59,487 nucleotides of DNA from an uncultured Bacteroidales bacterium (GCA_947253655.1 CAMYAE010000011.1:1-59487); one strand, 5' to 3'. Positions 45,371 through 53,396 are shown, counted from the stretch's first letter. The notes: a model not told the origin generated them from the letters alone. Made by a program: numbers and translations.

Positions 45371-45667
45371 TTATTCTCTTTCGGTTATTTGAAAGTTGTC
45401 ATTTACTAATTTGAGTGCCTCTGAAGCAATATTTTTTTCGCTTTCGGCAACTATGGTTATTTTGTCTGCTAACCAAAATTTGAGTAGTTCGTTTTCATTC
45501 TCGCCAAGTAGTGAGGATAAAATACTAATTTGTTCTCGTTTAGGGCGAAGTGTTCCTTTCTCGAATTTACAGTAAGTAGCAGTGTCAATATCGAGTGCCG
45601 CTGCAATTTTACGCTGTGGCAATCCTGTCCTTTCTCGCAATTCTTTTAATTTTTCTGATAACAACAT
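45371..45667 (-). CDS. XRE-type regulator, controller-protein-like
   Basis: A 98-residue protein with an HTH_3 domain at about 4-58 (LKELRERTGLPQRKIAAALD, TATYCKFEKGTLRP). A short C-terminal tail follows. Size, fold and position as first gene of a restriction-modification operon match controller proteins that time methyltransferase and nuclease expression. A palindrome at 45730-45741 just upstream of its promoter is a candidate operator. It is followed after 1 nt by methyltransferase 1. Confidence 0.87.
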   Translation of the reverse strand: MLLSEKLKELRERTGLPQRKIAAALDIDTATYCKFEKGTLRPKREQISILSSLLGENENELLKFWLADKITIVAESEKNIASEALKLVNDNFQITERE

Positions 45668-45712
45668 TTGCCGTATTATTTATTGATAATTATAAATCTT
45701 GAAATTTATTGG

Positions 45713-45741
45713 CAAAAATACAAAAACAACGGCATATACCG
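45713..45741 (-). promoter_or_regulatory. promoter and candidate operator of the restriction-Argonaute operon
   Basis: On the minus strand TATTTTTG (45713-45720) matches the TAnnTTTG box, 46 nt upstream of the XRE start. The near-perfect palindrome CGGCATATACCG (45730-45741) overlaps the expected -33 region. Confidence 0.45.
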
Positions 45742-45784
45742 ATAGAAAACGAACAATAAGTTATCAACATATAGGATAATAAAT

Positions 45785-45809
45785 GAAAGCCCCGTTTTCA
45801 GGGGCTTTC
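45785..45809 (-). terminator. terminator separating replication genes from the defence operon
   Basis: GAAAGCCCC, a 7-nt loop, GGGGCTTTC directly after the DUF3987 stop codon. The restriction-Argonaute operon therefore has to start from its own promoter. Confidence 0.8.
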
Positions 45810-45810
45810 G

Positions 45811-47571
45811 TTACTTTGACTTAGAATATTGCCCGTGCAAAATATGGTTGAGTTGTCCGGATAGACACCATTGTTTGAGGTAGCGTTCGGCTGTTTTGAG
45901 CGGAATATTGATTTTTTGTGCAATGGTTATGGCTGTCTGCTTGTCGAAATCAGGAGGTAAAATATCGAAGAACTGTTGTTTGAGTTGGTTCTTATTGCCT
46001 TGCGTATTTTCTACATTATTGGTAGGCAAAAGTTGATATACTTTAGCTGTGTGTTTGAGCAGCACTTCAACCATAGAACGAGCGGTTTGAAAATCGTTGT
46101 CGGAGCAAACCAACGTAGTTGAAAAATTGCCGTTGTCGATAATACGGAGTGCGGAAAGTACCATTGCAATACGGAATGAAATCAGTCCCAAACGGCGAAC
46201 AGAGGCTATAATATCAAGCCCGAAAATATTGGCATATTGCCGTTGGACTTCATCAAAATAGGTGTTAAACTCCTCCTGTTGCGGTTTCGAGAAACAAAAT
46301 CTTATGGACTCTGACGACTGCAATAGTTTGTAAAGTTCGTAAAACTGATTGCCAAATTGTTGAAAATAATAGTCGAGCGTTTCTTCGTTATCTGCGAAAA
46401 CGTTTTGCCATTCCAAACGCACATTCATATAGTAGAAAATGAAGCGACTGAAAAGTCCGTTTTCTGCATCGGGAATAAGGCTTTGAATTTGTCGGGGCGT
46501 GCCTGACAAAAGAGCTGACAAACGAGGTTCTTGTAATTCAACAAACTCACGGTCTTTGCGGCGGTTGTAAGAGATTGTCTCGTGATGAAATGCTTTGCGG
46601 AATCCGTCAGAAAAATTGCCGTAATCGGATTTGAACGTGTTGGCGAGCGTGTCGCCTTCGGTCTCGAACATCAGCCCAACGCCATTGTTGTCGTTCAACA
46701 CTTGATAAACGCCTGTGGCACTGCTGTTAGCCGGAATGAGAAGCGTTTTTAATGGTGGTTCTTGCGGCTGTTCGGTATCGGGATTTTTCTTGTTTGCCAC
46801 ATATTCGGCTTGCTTACGTTTGTATTCTTCCATTTCGGTGGCATAATATTCTCTCAACTTGCGATGTATAGGCTCAACCAAATGACGGCAAAGGGTTAAA
46901 CGACCTTTGCCCGCCGAGGCTTGGGCAGTAACGAACAAAAAGAGATTCGGGAACACTTCACGACCGCCATAAATGCCGTAAATGTTGGGCAAACAAGCAG
47001 AAAAAACGGTCAAAGAGCCAAGCAAAAGCAAATCGGCATCTTCGGGCGAATTGGATTTTGCCACGATTTGCGAAAGCAAAGAGGGCAAACGGTTTCTGAC
47101 CGTTTCGGAAAATGTGGGCATTAAATTCTCAATTTCCTCAATATCCGCAGTTGAGGATTTTGAGGTTTTTGTGGAAATAGGGCTTTGAAGTGTTTGTTGC
47201 GGAGCAACAGAAACACTCACCCCTGCTTGTTTGGCAAGGTGGAAAAGCGTTTTGATGGTTACGCCGTGTCCGTGTGCTTTTAGGCAAGCGTTAAACTGCT
47301 TGTCGGTTTCAGCAGCTGAATAGCCGTTGTAAAAACGGCTTAACCGTTGATAGTAAGTTCTGCCGTTTTCGCCCAAAGCGTCAGCGAGAGCAAAACCCAA
47401 ATCGTGCCAATCGGCGTAGTTTGGGGCAATGTCGGTGGTTGTGGCTTCAATGTGCTGGGTTATGGTTTCGATGTCATCATGGCTTGATGAAAATTCAGAC
47501 GTTGCACGCAACGTATCTACAACAGGTGGGTTGTTTAACCAATCTTGCGGATTAAATATTTTCTTGCTCAT
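45811..47571 (-). CDS. DUF3987 protein with PriCT-like N-terminus
   Basis: A 586-residue protein. The N-terminal part (about 45-118, WHDLGFALADALGENG, KAHGHGVTIKTLFHLAKQ) resembles primase C-terminal (PriCT-2) domains. The DUF3987 domain (about 145-500) carries the Walker A-like TAQASAGKGRLTL (about 215-227). A winged-helix-like tail (IAQKINIPLKTAERYLKQW) ends the protein. These proteins are the presumed helicase or replication factor of Bacteroidota integrative elements and pair with VirE-N/BT4734-like proteins, as here. A terminator follows the gene. Confidence 0.85.
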   Translation of the reverse strand: MSKKIFNPQDWLNNPPVVDTLRATSEFSSSHDDIETITQHIEATTTDIAPNYADWHDLGFALADALGENGRTYYQRLSRFYNGYSAAETDKQFNACLKAHGHGVTIKTLFHLAKQAGVSVSVAPQQTLQSPISTKTSKSSTADIEEIENLMPTFSETVRNRLPSLLSQIVAKSNSPEDADLLLLGSLTVFSACLPNIYGIYGGREVFPNLFLFVTAQASAGKGRLTLCRHLVEPIHRKLREYYATEMEEYKRKQAEYVANKKNPDTEQPQEPPLKTLLIPANSSATGVYQVLNDNNGVGLMFETEGDTLANTFKSDYGNFSDGFRKAFHHETISYNRRKDREFVELQEPRLSALLSGTPRQIQSLIPDAENGLFSRFIFYYMNVRLEWQNVFADNEETLDYYFQQFGNQFYELYKLLQSSESIRFCFSKPQQEEFNTYFDEVQRQYANIFGLDIIASVRRLGLISFRIAMVLSALRIIDNGNFSTTLVCSDNDFQTARSMVEVLLKHTAKVYQLLPTNNVENTQGNKNQLKQQFFDILPPDFDKQTAITIAQKINIPLKTAERYLKQWCLSGQLNHILHGQYSKSK

Positions 47572-47644
47572 TATGATTACAGATTAAAGGGTTGATAAAT
47601 GCTTGCGGGTCGTGTGGCAGGAAACAGGCGCGGGAAATATCACG

Positions 47645-48583
47645 TCATGACTTATCCACCTCAACGCCGTAAGTTTGAAAAATGTAGTTTGACACGGCGG
47701 CAAAGTAATTGCCGTGCGTGCTTTGTGCGGTACCAATGGGAATAATCCATTTCAAGCCATCGCCTGACGGACTGCGAAAAAGTAACTGAGTATCGAAATA
47801 ATCATCGTTTAAAAGGCGTTGAAACAGCGTTTCAACGTTGGTTAAATGATCAAAATCAATACACAGTAAGCCTGAATGTCGGATTGGTGCTTGGTCGTTG
47901 CGTTGGGTAAACGTTCCTGAAAAAGTGCAGTAGTCGAAGTTTGCTGCCTTGAATATTCGTGCTTGTTTGGATAAAATGCTCTCGCTCGGCAAATTTTGAG
48001 CAAGCTCAATTTGCCCTCGCTTAATCGCATTTTTGCTATCGGTAAACGCTCGGAGTTTTTCGGTGTGGTCTTTGGCATAATCGCCGACAATGTAGCGGTA
48101 AACATCAATCAAAGAAATCGCTTTATGCGGTTTGGTGTTGCTTACGGGTGCTTTAAAGAAAGAAAACATCGCAAGCTGTGTTTTCGTCTGAGGTTTACTC
48201 TTGGTTTCCGTGTAGTTTCCGTAGAAATTACGGTTTTCTCCAATGTGTAAACTCATTTCTTTATTGAGTGTAACCAACAATTCATCGCCCGATTTCTTAT
48301 AATGCAGTTCAGCGAAGTTGAACGCATCACCGGCAGAAATGGCGTGTTCGGTGTCGGCGTGGTGGGCGTGTTCGGCAGAAAGTGCATTTTGTGGGCCGTC
48401 TTTTTCAATCCAAATATGCAACGTAGGTTTATCGTTGTTGAAAGGGTTGCGGCAAAAGCCGCAATCCCGTCCAACGATTTTCATAACCACCTCATCAGGG
48501 TAATATTGTCGCAATATGTGCGAATAGATATTTACGCCGTAGTTGGTTTTCTGCAAAACAGATTCTTTACTTATTGCTGCCAT
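47645..48583 (-). CDS. VirE-N/BT4734-like protein, truncated by TGA
   Basis: A 312-residue product. The N-terminal half has DCGFCRNPFNNDKPTLHIW, a zinc-like CxxC segment, and the C-terminal half is BT4734-like (GLLCIDFDHL, LLFRSPSGDGLKWIIPI). It ends VDKS-TGA at 47645. Beyond the TGA the same frame continues RDISRACFLPHDPQAFINP to a TAA at 47552, overlapping the DUF3987 start. The RACFLPHDP segment is conserved in family members that run on after VDKSG. The TGA thus probably arose from a GGA codon and removes about 30 residues. It may still function. Confidence 0.8.
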   Translation of the reverse strand: MAAISKESVLQKTNYGVNIYSHILRQYYPDEVVMKIVGRDCGFCRNPFNNDKPTLHIWIEKDGPQNALSAEHAHHADTEHAISAGDAFNFAELHYKKSGDELLVTLNKEMSLHIGENRNFYGNYTETKSKPQTKTQLAMFSFFKAPVSNTKPHKAISLIDVYRYIVGDYAKDHTEKLRAFTDSKNAIKRGQIELAQNLPSESILSKQARIFKAANFDYCTFSGTFTQRNDQAPIRHSGLLCIDFDHLTNVETLFQRLLNDDYFDTQLLFRSPSGDGLKWIIPIGTAQSTHGNYFAAVSNYIFQTYGVEVDKS

Positions 48584-48947
48584 AGTTCCTAATCTTATAC
48601 ATTGTATAATTGTCGGCGAGGATTTTTTGAATATCCTGACGGCGATAGTAAAGTTTGTTACCGATACGCGAGAACGGCAAAGTGCCGTTTGAACGCAGTG
48701 TTTGCAAGGTGCGTGGGCTGATGTGCAAGAGGTGCATTACATCTTGGTTGTCAATCCAATCTTCGAGGAACGAATGTTCAACGAGTTTGTCGAGTTCGGT
48801 GTCGCTGAGGTCGTCAAGACTGATTTTTCCCTGCTTAATCAACTCGGCTTGAATGACAGGGCAATAGCGTAGCAATTTGCCCATTGGGTCGGTGGCGTTG
48901 CTTGCCATTTCAAGCATTATTTGCTTGATAGTTTTCGGTTCGCTCAT
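48567..48947 (-). CDS. helix-turn-helix DNA-binding protein
   Basis: A 126-residue protein. An acidic N-terminal half is followed by an HTH_17/excisionase-like domain at about 70-118: VMHLLHISPRTLQTLRSNGTLPFSRIGNKLYYRR, with the wing residues of MerR-like fold. Such proteins direct excision or regulate element genes. It overlaps the upstream HTH gene by 4 bp and the downstream VirE-N gene by 17 bp, so all are in one operon. Confidence 0.83.
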   Translation of the reverse strand: MSEPKTIKQIMLEMASNATDPMGKLLRYCPVIQAELIKQGKISLDDLSDTELDKLVEHSFLEDWIDNQDVMHLLHISPRTLQTLRSNGTLPFSRIGNKLYYRRQDIQKILADNYTMYKIRNYGSNK

Positions 48948-49297
48948 CTTACACCTCCTCTTTTTGCGTTTACAAACTGCTCGGCTTCGGCTTGGAGTTC
49001 GGCAACAGACTTGCGTTTATCGGCTTTTAGCCAAGTGTCGATTTCCGATTTAAGAAATTGCAACTTCTTTCCTTTCTTGTGAAAAGGAATGAGGCGTTGC
49101 CCAATCCAACCGTAAACGGTTTGGCGTGCGGGGCTGTCGGGCAAGTACTCGCAGAGTTCTTGCCGGTTGAACCACTTGTCGGGGTCTGATTGCTCCGACT
49201 TTTGAACACTTAACAAGGCTTCTAATTTCTCAACCTTGCCAATGAGATACTCCACTGCTTTTGGGAGTTGCTCGAAAAAAAATTTTTCTGAAAACAT
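48944..49297 (-). CDS. helix-turn-helix DNA-binding protein
   Basis: A 117-residue protein. N-terminal coiled-coil-prone helix (VEYLIGKVEKLEALLSV) and an HTH at about 42-90 (WFNRQELCEYLPDSPARQTV, GWIGQRLIPFHKKGKKLQF). It is the usual partner of the following HTH protein in Bacteroidota elements. It leads the HTH-HTH-VirE-N-DUF3987 operon. An iteron-like cluster of GGGTA/TACCC words lies 100 nt upstream. Confidence 0.8.
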   Translation of the reverse strand: MFSEKFFFEQLPKAVEYLIGKVEKLEALLSVQKSEQSDPDKWFNRQELCEYLPDSPARQTVYGWIGQRLIPFHKKGKKLQFLKSEIDTWLKADKRKSVAELQAEAEQFVNAKRGGVR

Positions 49298-49351
49298 ATT
49301 GTATTATCTGTTTTCGGCAATGAGGCTTTCGAGTGTGCCAATAACAAGAAA

Positions 49352-49377
49352 ACCGCTACTTCAATGGAAGTAACGGT
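49352..49377 (-). terminator. terminator behind the integrase operon
   Basis: On the minus strand ACCG-t-TACTTC-catt-GAAGTA-g-CGGT followed by TTTTC. It lies 100 nt beyond the stop of the 355-residue protein. Confidence 0.65.
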
Positions 49378-49395
49378 GCAAAAGAATTTGGGGCG

Positions 49396-49460
49396 TTTAG
49401 GGTACTTTTCGCCCTAAAAGCAGATAGTTGTTACCCTAAAATAGGGGCAAATAGGGGCAT
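49396..49460. repeat. iteron-like cluster
   Basis: TTTAGGGTA (49396-49404) and its inverse TACCCTAAA (49432-49440), a further CCCTAAAA between them, and a tandem ATAGGGGCAA/ATAGGGGCAT (49441-49460). It sits between the integrase operon and the replication operon and may be an origin or control region. Confidence 0.45.
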
Positions 49461-49477
49461 CGTTGATTATCAGGTAG

Positions 49478-50545
49478 TTATAAAGTAAGATTATTGTAGT
49501 CTGTTGCTGCTTTTTCGATGAAACTTTCAGAATTATATCTATATCTGTCTTCCTTGGAATTAGGATTTAAAGCATTGAAATTGCCTTTTATAGCACGTTC
49601 TGACTTGCTGAGAGCTTTTGCCCAATGCTTAAACACTTGTGTATTGCTCAAATTAAATTCATTCTTCAATTTGTCGTAGTAGCCAATGTATTTTAGCATT
49701 GGCACTGCATAATTAGCATCGTTAGAGGTTATCAAATATATGAGTTTGCTTTTGTTCGATTTACTAAGGTTGTGAACTTTTTCCAATTCTGAAAAGCGAT
49801 ATTTTTCTACTTCATTGACAAAAGTTTCGTAATTGGTTGTATGTCGTTCTTGTTGATATTCTTGGGGTGTCGGTAAACCATTTTTATTATCAATAGTATC
49901 AGATGACAAATTTGGCGGTGCAATAAAAGATTGATATATGTCGATTTCTTCTTTTTGAGGATAGCGCCCAAACATTTCAAACATTAAATCATCAAAAGAA
50001 AGATAGTCGGTATTTTCTGTAAGAATGGGAGCTGCAATCAGTATCAGTTCTTCGTAGAAACAAAGTAATTGTATTTTTAGAGAACAAATAATTGCATCAT
50101 TGGAAACAGCTTCTTTTGAGTAATGCAAAATGTTTTTCAATGTTTCTTTTACCGTACCTCGAGTATCAATGTTTGAGTGTTGCTGTTTGGAAAACTCTAC
50201 GATAGCGCGTTTTATTCTGATTATTTCTGCATTGACAATGTTTTGATAAAACTTTTCTTTGGGCGAGGTCGGGCGTGGTATTTCTAATGATAATTCTTTA
50301 GAAATACTTTCTTCGTTAATTGGTATGTAGAAATCTGTTGCAAAATTACCCAACGAAAAGGGCTTTTCGTTTTCAAAATCAAATTGTGCGTAATTAGAAA
50401 AATGAGAGATGAACAAGTTTTCAATATTATCTAAATTATCAGGCATTATTGAAAAAACATTTGATAACTCTCGAAAATTCAAATCACCAACTATATTAGG
50501 GCGTAAAGCCCCATGTAATATGCTTTGTATGATAGGCAGGTTCAT
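49478..50545 (-). CDS. hypothetical protein coupled to the integrase
   Basis: A 355-residue protein of mixed helices. The C-terminal part (LKYIGYYDKLKNEFNLSNTQ, HWAKALSKSERAIKGNFNAL) resembles the C-terminal segment of proteins found next to integrases in Bacteroidota elements. I do not recognise a named domain. Its ATG overlaps the integrase stop by 4 bp. It may regulate excision or be a cargo gene; nothing in the sequence decides. Confidence 0.65.
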   Translation of the reverse strand: MNLPIIQSILHGALRPNIVGDLNFRELSNVFSIMPDNLDNIENLFISHFSNYAQFDFENEKPFSLGNFATDFYIPINEESISKELSLEIPRPTSPKEKFYQNIVNAEIIRIKRAIVEFSKQQHSNIDTRGTVKETLKNILHYSKEAVSNDAIICSLKIQLLCFYEELILIAAPILTENTDYLSFDDLMFEMFGRYPQKEEIDIYQSFIAPPNLSSDTIDNKNGLPTPQEYQQERHTTNYETFVNEVEKYRFSELEKVHNLSKSNKSKLIYLITSNDANYAVPMLKYIGYYDKLKNEFNLSNTQVFKHWAKALSKSERAIKGNFNALNPNSKEDRYRYNSESFIEKAATDYNNLTL

Positions 50546-51807
50546 ATCTCTGTATTTTCGGGATTAATATTCAGTTTGATTGTTTCAGCGGCTTTCTGCT
50601 TTTTCTCATCCACTACTTTGGCGTAAACTTGTGTTGTTTTAACGTTGGTATGCCCAAGCATTTTACTGACGGTGTAAATATCTGTGCCACCTGATAATTG
50701 CAGAGTTGCGTAGGTGTGGCGGAAACAATGAAAAGTAATTTTACGTGTTATTCCTGCCAATTTTATCCAACGTTCAAGCGGTTTTGAAATCCACGAAGGG
50801 TCGGGCAAATCTTCAAAAACAAGTTGTTCGGGATTGCGCGGCTCGCCACACAATTGATAGGCTTGTTCGCTGATAGGCATATATTCAACGCTCTCTGTTT
50901 TTTGCTGTGTTAAGTTGAGCAGGATTTTATCGCCGTCAAACTGTACTTCTTTCCATTTCAATTTTTGAATGTCGCAATGGCGAAGTCCGGTAAGGGCTGA
51001 AAAGAGAGCTGCACGTTTGAGAATTGGACGGTCGCAAGGTGTTGCGGCAAGCGTGTTGAGTTCGGCGGCAGTAAGATGTTCTCTGCGACTTTCTTGTTCT
51101 TGTATGCCTTTAATCTTGGCAGATATGTCGATAGTTAGATAACCGTCAATAAAGGCTTGTTTCAGCCCTGCTTTGAAAATGCTGAAATAGGTGGCTGCCG
51201 TATTTTGTGATATTGTTCCGCTCTTGTTTCCTCCGCAAGGTGCAGAAATAATGAAACGGCGAAAATCTTCAACGGTCTTCAGATTGATTTGCGAGAATAG
51301 CAATGTTTCGCTTCCTGCAAAGATTTTGAGTAACTCATAAACTCGTTGCCAATTTACGATGATTGATTTTGAGCTGTTTCGATGACGTTCTTTGGCTGTT
51401 TTGGCGAAATACTCAATAAAGTTGCATTGCAGACGTTGGTTTTGTTCGTTCTGTTCCGCTTCGCTGTCGGTGTATAAATCAGCGTTGTCGTACTCTTTCT
51501 GACGAATTTTTCTTACTCCGTCAGCATATATACAGGCTTCTTGGTCTATTTCTGATTTGCATTGAATGATGCCGTTTACATCGCGTTTGGGCTTGAAAGT
51601 CTTGCTGTCGGCGGTGGTGCGGGCTGTGCGTGTTTTGTCCCAAATGGGCGTGGTGATGGTGCGGTTGAGGTATTCACGCACTCGCTGAGGAGTGGTTTTA
51701 CCTGCTACATAAACCGGATATGCTTCTAAATATAGATACCAACCGTTGTAATCTTTGCTTTTGCGGAGTTTTACACTCACTTTTGTATTTGATAACGCTT
51801 TCCTCAT
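50542..51807 (-). CDS. tyrosine-type site-specific integrase
   Basis: A 421-residue protein of the Bacteroidota phage_int_SAM_5-type group. N-terminal arm-binding region (about 1-100), SAM-like core-binding domain (about 125-225), catalytic domain (about 240-405). Catalytic residues visible: R276 (LTGLRHCDI), H360 and R363 (HCFRHTYATL), H386 (LGHTN) and nucleophile Y395. All are intact, so integration should work. It probably uses the 14-bp repeat AAATATGGTACAAA as core. It lies 14 nt after abiH and is coupled to the next hypothetical gene. Confidence 0.94.
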   Translation of the reverse strand: MRKALSNTKVSVKLRKSKDYNGWYLYLEAYPVYVAGKTTPQRVREYLNRTITTPIWDKTRTARTTADSKTFKPKRDVNGIIQCKSEIDQEACIYADGVRKIRQKEYDNADLYTDSEAEQNEQNQRLQCNFIEYFAKTAKERHRNSSKSIIVNWQRVYELLKIFAGSETLLFSQINLKTVEDFRRFIISAPCGGNKSGTISQNTAATYFSIFKAGLKQAFIDGYLTIDISAKIKGIQEQESRREHLTAAELNTLAATPCDRPILKRAALFSALTGLRHCDIQKLKWKEVQFDGDKILLNLTQQKTESVEYMPISEQAYQLCGEPRNPEQLVFEDLPDPSWISKPLERWIKLAGITRKITFHCFRHTYATLQLSGGTDIYTVSKMLGHTNVKTTQVYAKVVDEKKQKAAETIKLNINPENTEI

Positions 51808-51821
51808 AAATAGTCCTTTGG

Positions 51822-52739
51822 TTAATTATTTCTTGCCAAATCGTCAAGTTCAATAATTTTATACTGAGAAATTCCTTTCTCACTTATAAATGATCTAATA
51901 TTTTGACTGTCTTTTGTGCTATTTGAACTAAAAATAAATACAGGTTGTTTTGTGAATATTGAGAGTAAATAGTCAAAATATGGCATATCAATTTCAGAAA
52001 TAGAATGTCCAAGCACATAAACAAGTTTTGTATCTCTTAACTGATCCAGGAATACAGTGTGCGCTGCTATTATTTCATTGATTGGTTTCTCAAAATCATT
52101 CAAATAATTCAGAATAGACAAAAACGCATTCTCTTCAAAAAACGGGAGGTCTTCTCCATAGCTATTTGTATCTCTATGGTTGTTATGACCAAATACATAG
52201 TTGTCATCATTTAATAAACGACATCCGTGAATATGACAAACGTTTTCATTAGGAATGCTGTATATTTTTTCAAGCGTTTCCGTATAATTAAAAGAGAGAT
52301 ACTTAGCATTCTTGTGTAGTATAAGATAATCTTCAATGCCTTTAAGATTGATAAAATTAACCCATTCTACAAAATACTCTTTCAATTCTTCGAGTGCTGG
52401 TTTTAATATCGACTCTGGAGCATCCTCTATTCTGGCAGAAGAACTTAAAGAATGGTCTAAATCAAACTCTTCATCAGGCTTGCAAAAATCCAATATAGCT
52501 TCTTCATCATAATCACCCAACGCAACTTCAATATTGCTCCAAAAATCTAATTGCGTACTAAATAATGAATCGAATATACTTGTGTTCTTCGCTGTCGTTT
52601 TGCACCAACGTTCAAAATCGGAATATTTTGATTCTATTCCATGTGCAATATCAAAGCCATTTCCTATAACATACAAAACTTCATTTTCTTGTATTTCAGG
52701 AGGAAATAATGATTGTTGATCATATAGTAATTCGTTCAT
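51822..52739 (-). CDS. AbiH family abortive infection protein
   Basis: A 305-residue protein when started at the ATG at 52739 (MNELLYDQQ), directly after the stop of the HTH pseudogene. It has the AbiH signature LYVIGNGFDIAHGIESKYSDF at about 22-42, a nucleotide-binding-like GNGFD loop, and later YLSFNYTETLEKIY with HIHG, conserved in AbiH. AbiH proteins stop phage growth by an unresolved mechanism. It sits between the excisionase-like gene and the integrase, a usual cargo position. The first residues are AT-rich and the exact start is uncertain. Confidence 0.85.
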   Translation of the reverse strand: MNELLYDQQSLFPPEIQENEVLYVIGNGFDIAHGIESKYSDFERWCKTTAKNTSIFDSLFSTQLDFWSNIEVALGDYDEEAILDFCKPDEEFDLDHSLSSSARIEDAPESILKPALEELKEYFVEWVNFINLKGIEDYLILHKNAKYLSFNYTETLEKIYSIPNENVCHIHGCRLLNDDNYVFGHNNHRDTNSYGEDLPFFEENAFLSILNYLNDFEKPINEIIAAHTVFLDQLRDTKLVYVLGHSISEIDMPYFDYLLSIFTKQPVFIFSSNSTKDSQNIRSFISEKGISQYKIIELDDLARNN

Positions 52740-52740
52740 A

Positions 52741-53305
52741 TTATTTATAGAGTTTGTTAATTTCTGATTTTGGAGCATATACAAACTTCCCTATTGGGCG
52801 AGTTGGGATAGAGTATTTGCGAATGTGTTTGTAAACTGTGCTTTCTAATATGCCTAACTTTTGTGAGATTTCTCCGATTGTATAGCAGTCTTTTGGTTCA
52901 AACGATAGTTGTGGTTTTGTTTCTTGTTATGGTTGCTCCGGTATAACAACGGCAGTAAACATAGCTTCAATGTGGGTTCTGCTAATTCTGATAAGTCTTT
53001 CCCCTAAATTGATTGCAGGGAGTTTACCCGAATTTATTAGTCGGCGGATGGTGCTTCGAGAAATACCAAACAATATTACCGCTTCGGATATTGAAATGTA
53101 GGGGCGTGTTTGTATTTCTGCAATTTCTTCTGCTTTGGCTTGCAAAAGTGTTTGCTTGTGTTCTTCTTCTCGTTTAAGTCGTTTCTTTTCATTGCCTGCT
53201 TTGTTTGCACTCACGAGAACAGAAACGTGTTACTACCGTTTTTGCTTCAAACGGATTTCCGCAGAACTCGCATATTTTCGGAATTTTCAGTTTACTATAT
53301 CCCAT
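52741..53305 (-). pseudogene. zinc-finger/two-HTH regulator or excisionase gene, broken twice
   Basis: From the ATG at 53305 the frame reads MGYSKLKIPKICEFCGNPFE and TRFCSREC, a four-Cys zinc finger, then runs into a stop. A continuation in another frame begins NKAGNEKKRLKREEE and contains the HTH SISEAVILFGISRSTIRRL. The join needs two extra bases, as if GC had been lost from TGCGCAAAC. The second frame stops at TAA (52927-52929) after VVIPEQP, but stays open beyond, with a second HTH (YTIGEISQKLGILESTVYKH) to a TAA at 52741. The middle ORF alone (95 residues, GTG start at 53214) could still give a one-HTH protein. Confidence 0.8.
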
Positions 53306-53382
53306 TTTTATCAGTATTAAGTACTCATTATTATTTACAATGTATTATAACGTTCACATTGTCGTAAAATTACATTCGATAC

Positions 53383-53396
53383 AAATATGGTACAAA
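53383..53396 (+). repeat. right attachment-site candidate
   Basis: AAATATGGTACAAA, identical to 36164-36177, about 80 nt beyond the start of the broken HTH gene and outside the last element gene. Confidence 0.6.

Larger units (their letters stand above)
36164..53396. mobile_element. integrated element carrying Argonaute, restriction-modification and AbiH genes
   Basis: About 17.2 kb bounded by a 14-bp direct repeat (36164-36177 and 53383-53396). Almost all genes are on the minus strand. Right module: an HTH pseudogene, abiH, tyrosine integrase and a hypothetical. Middle module: two HTH proteins, a VirE-N/BT4734-like protein and a DUF3987 protein. Left module: the XRE-methyltransferase-methyltransferase-nuclease-Argonaute operon, a noncoding purine-rich block, DUF6943 and DUF6266. 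No relaxase or coupling protein is visible, so it is an integrative element that would need help to transfer, and several mutations suggest decay. Confidence 0.8.

Noticed and set aside
47645..47647. TGA read as glycine, as in Gracilibacteria
   Set aside because: TGA serves as a normal stop in other genes here (for example at 2808-2810 and 33794-33796), and the organism is clearly Bacteroidota; a point mutation is simpler.
51822..52739. SIR2-type NADase as a partner of the Argonaute
   Set aside because: The glycine loop is GNGFD, as in AbiH, not the SIR2 GAGxS pattern, and the gene is far from the Argonaute operon.
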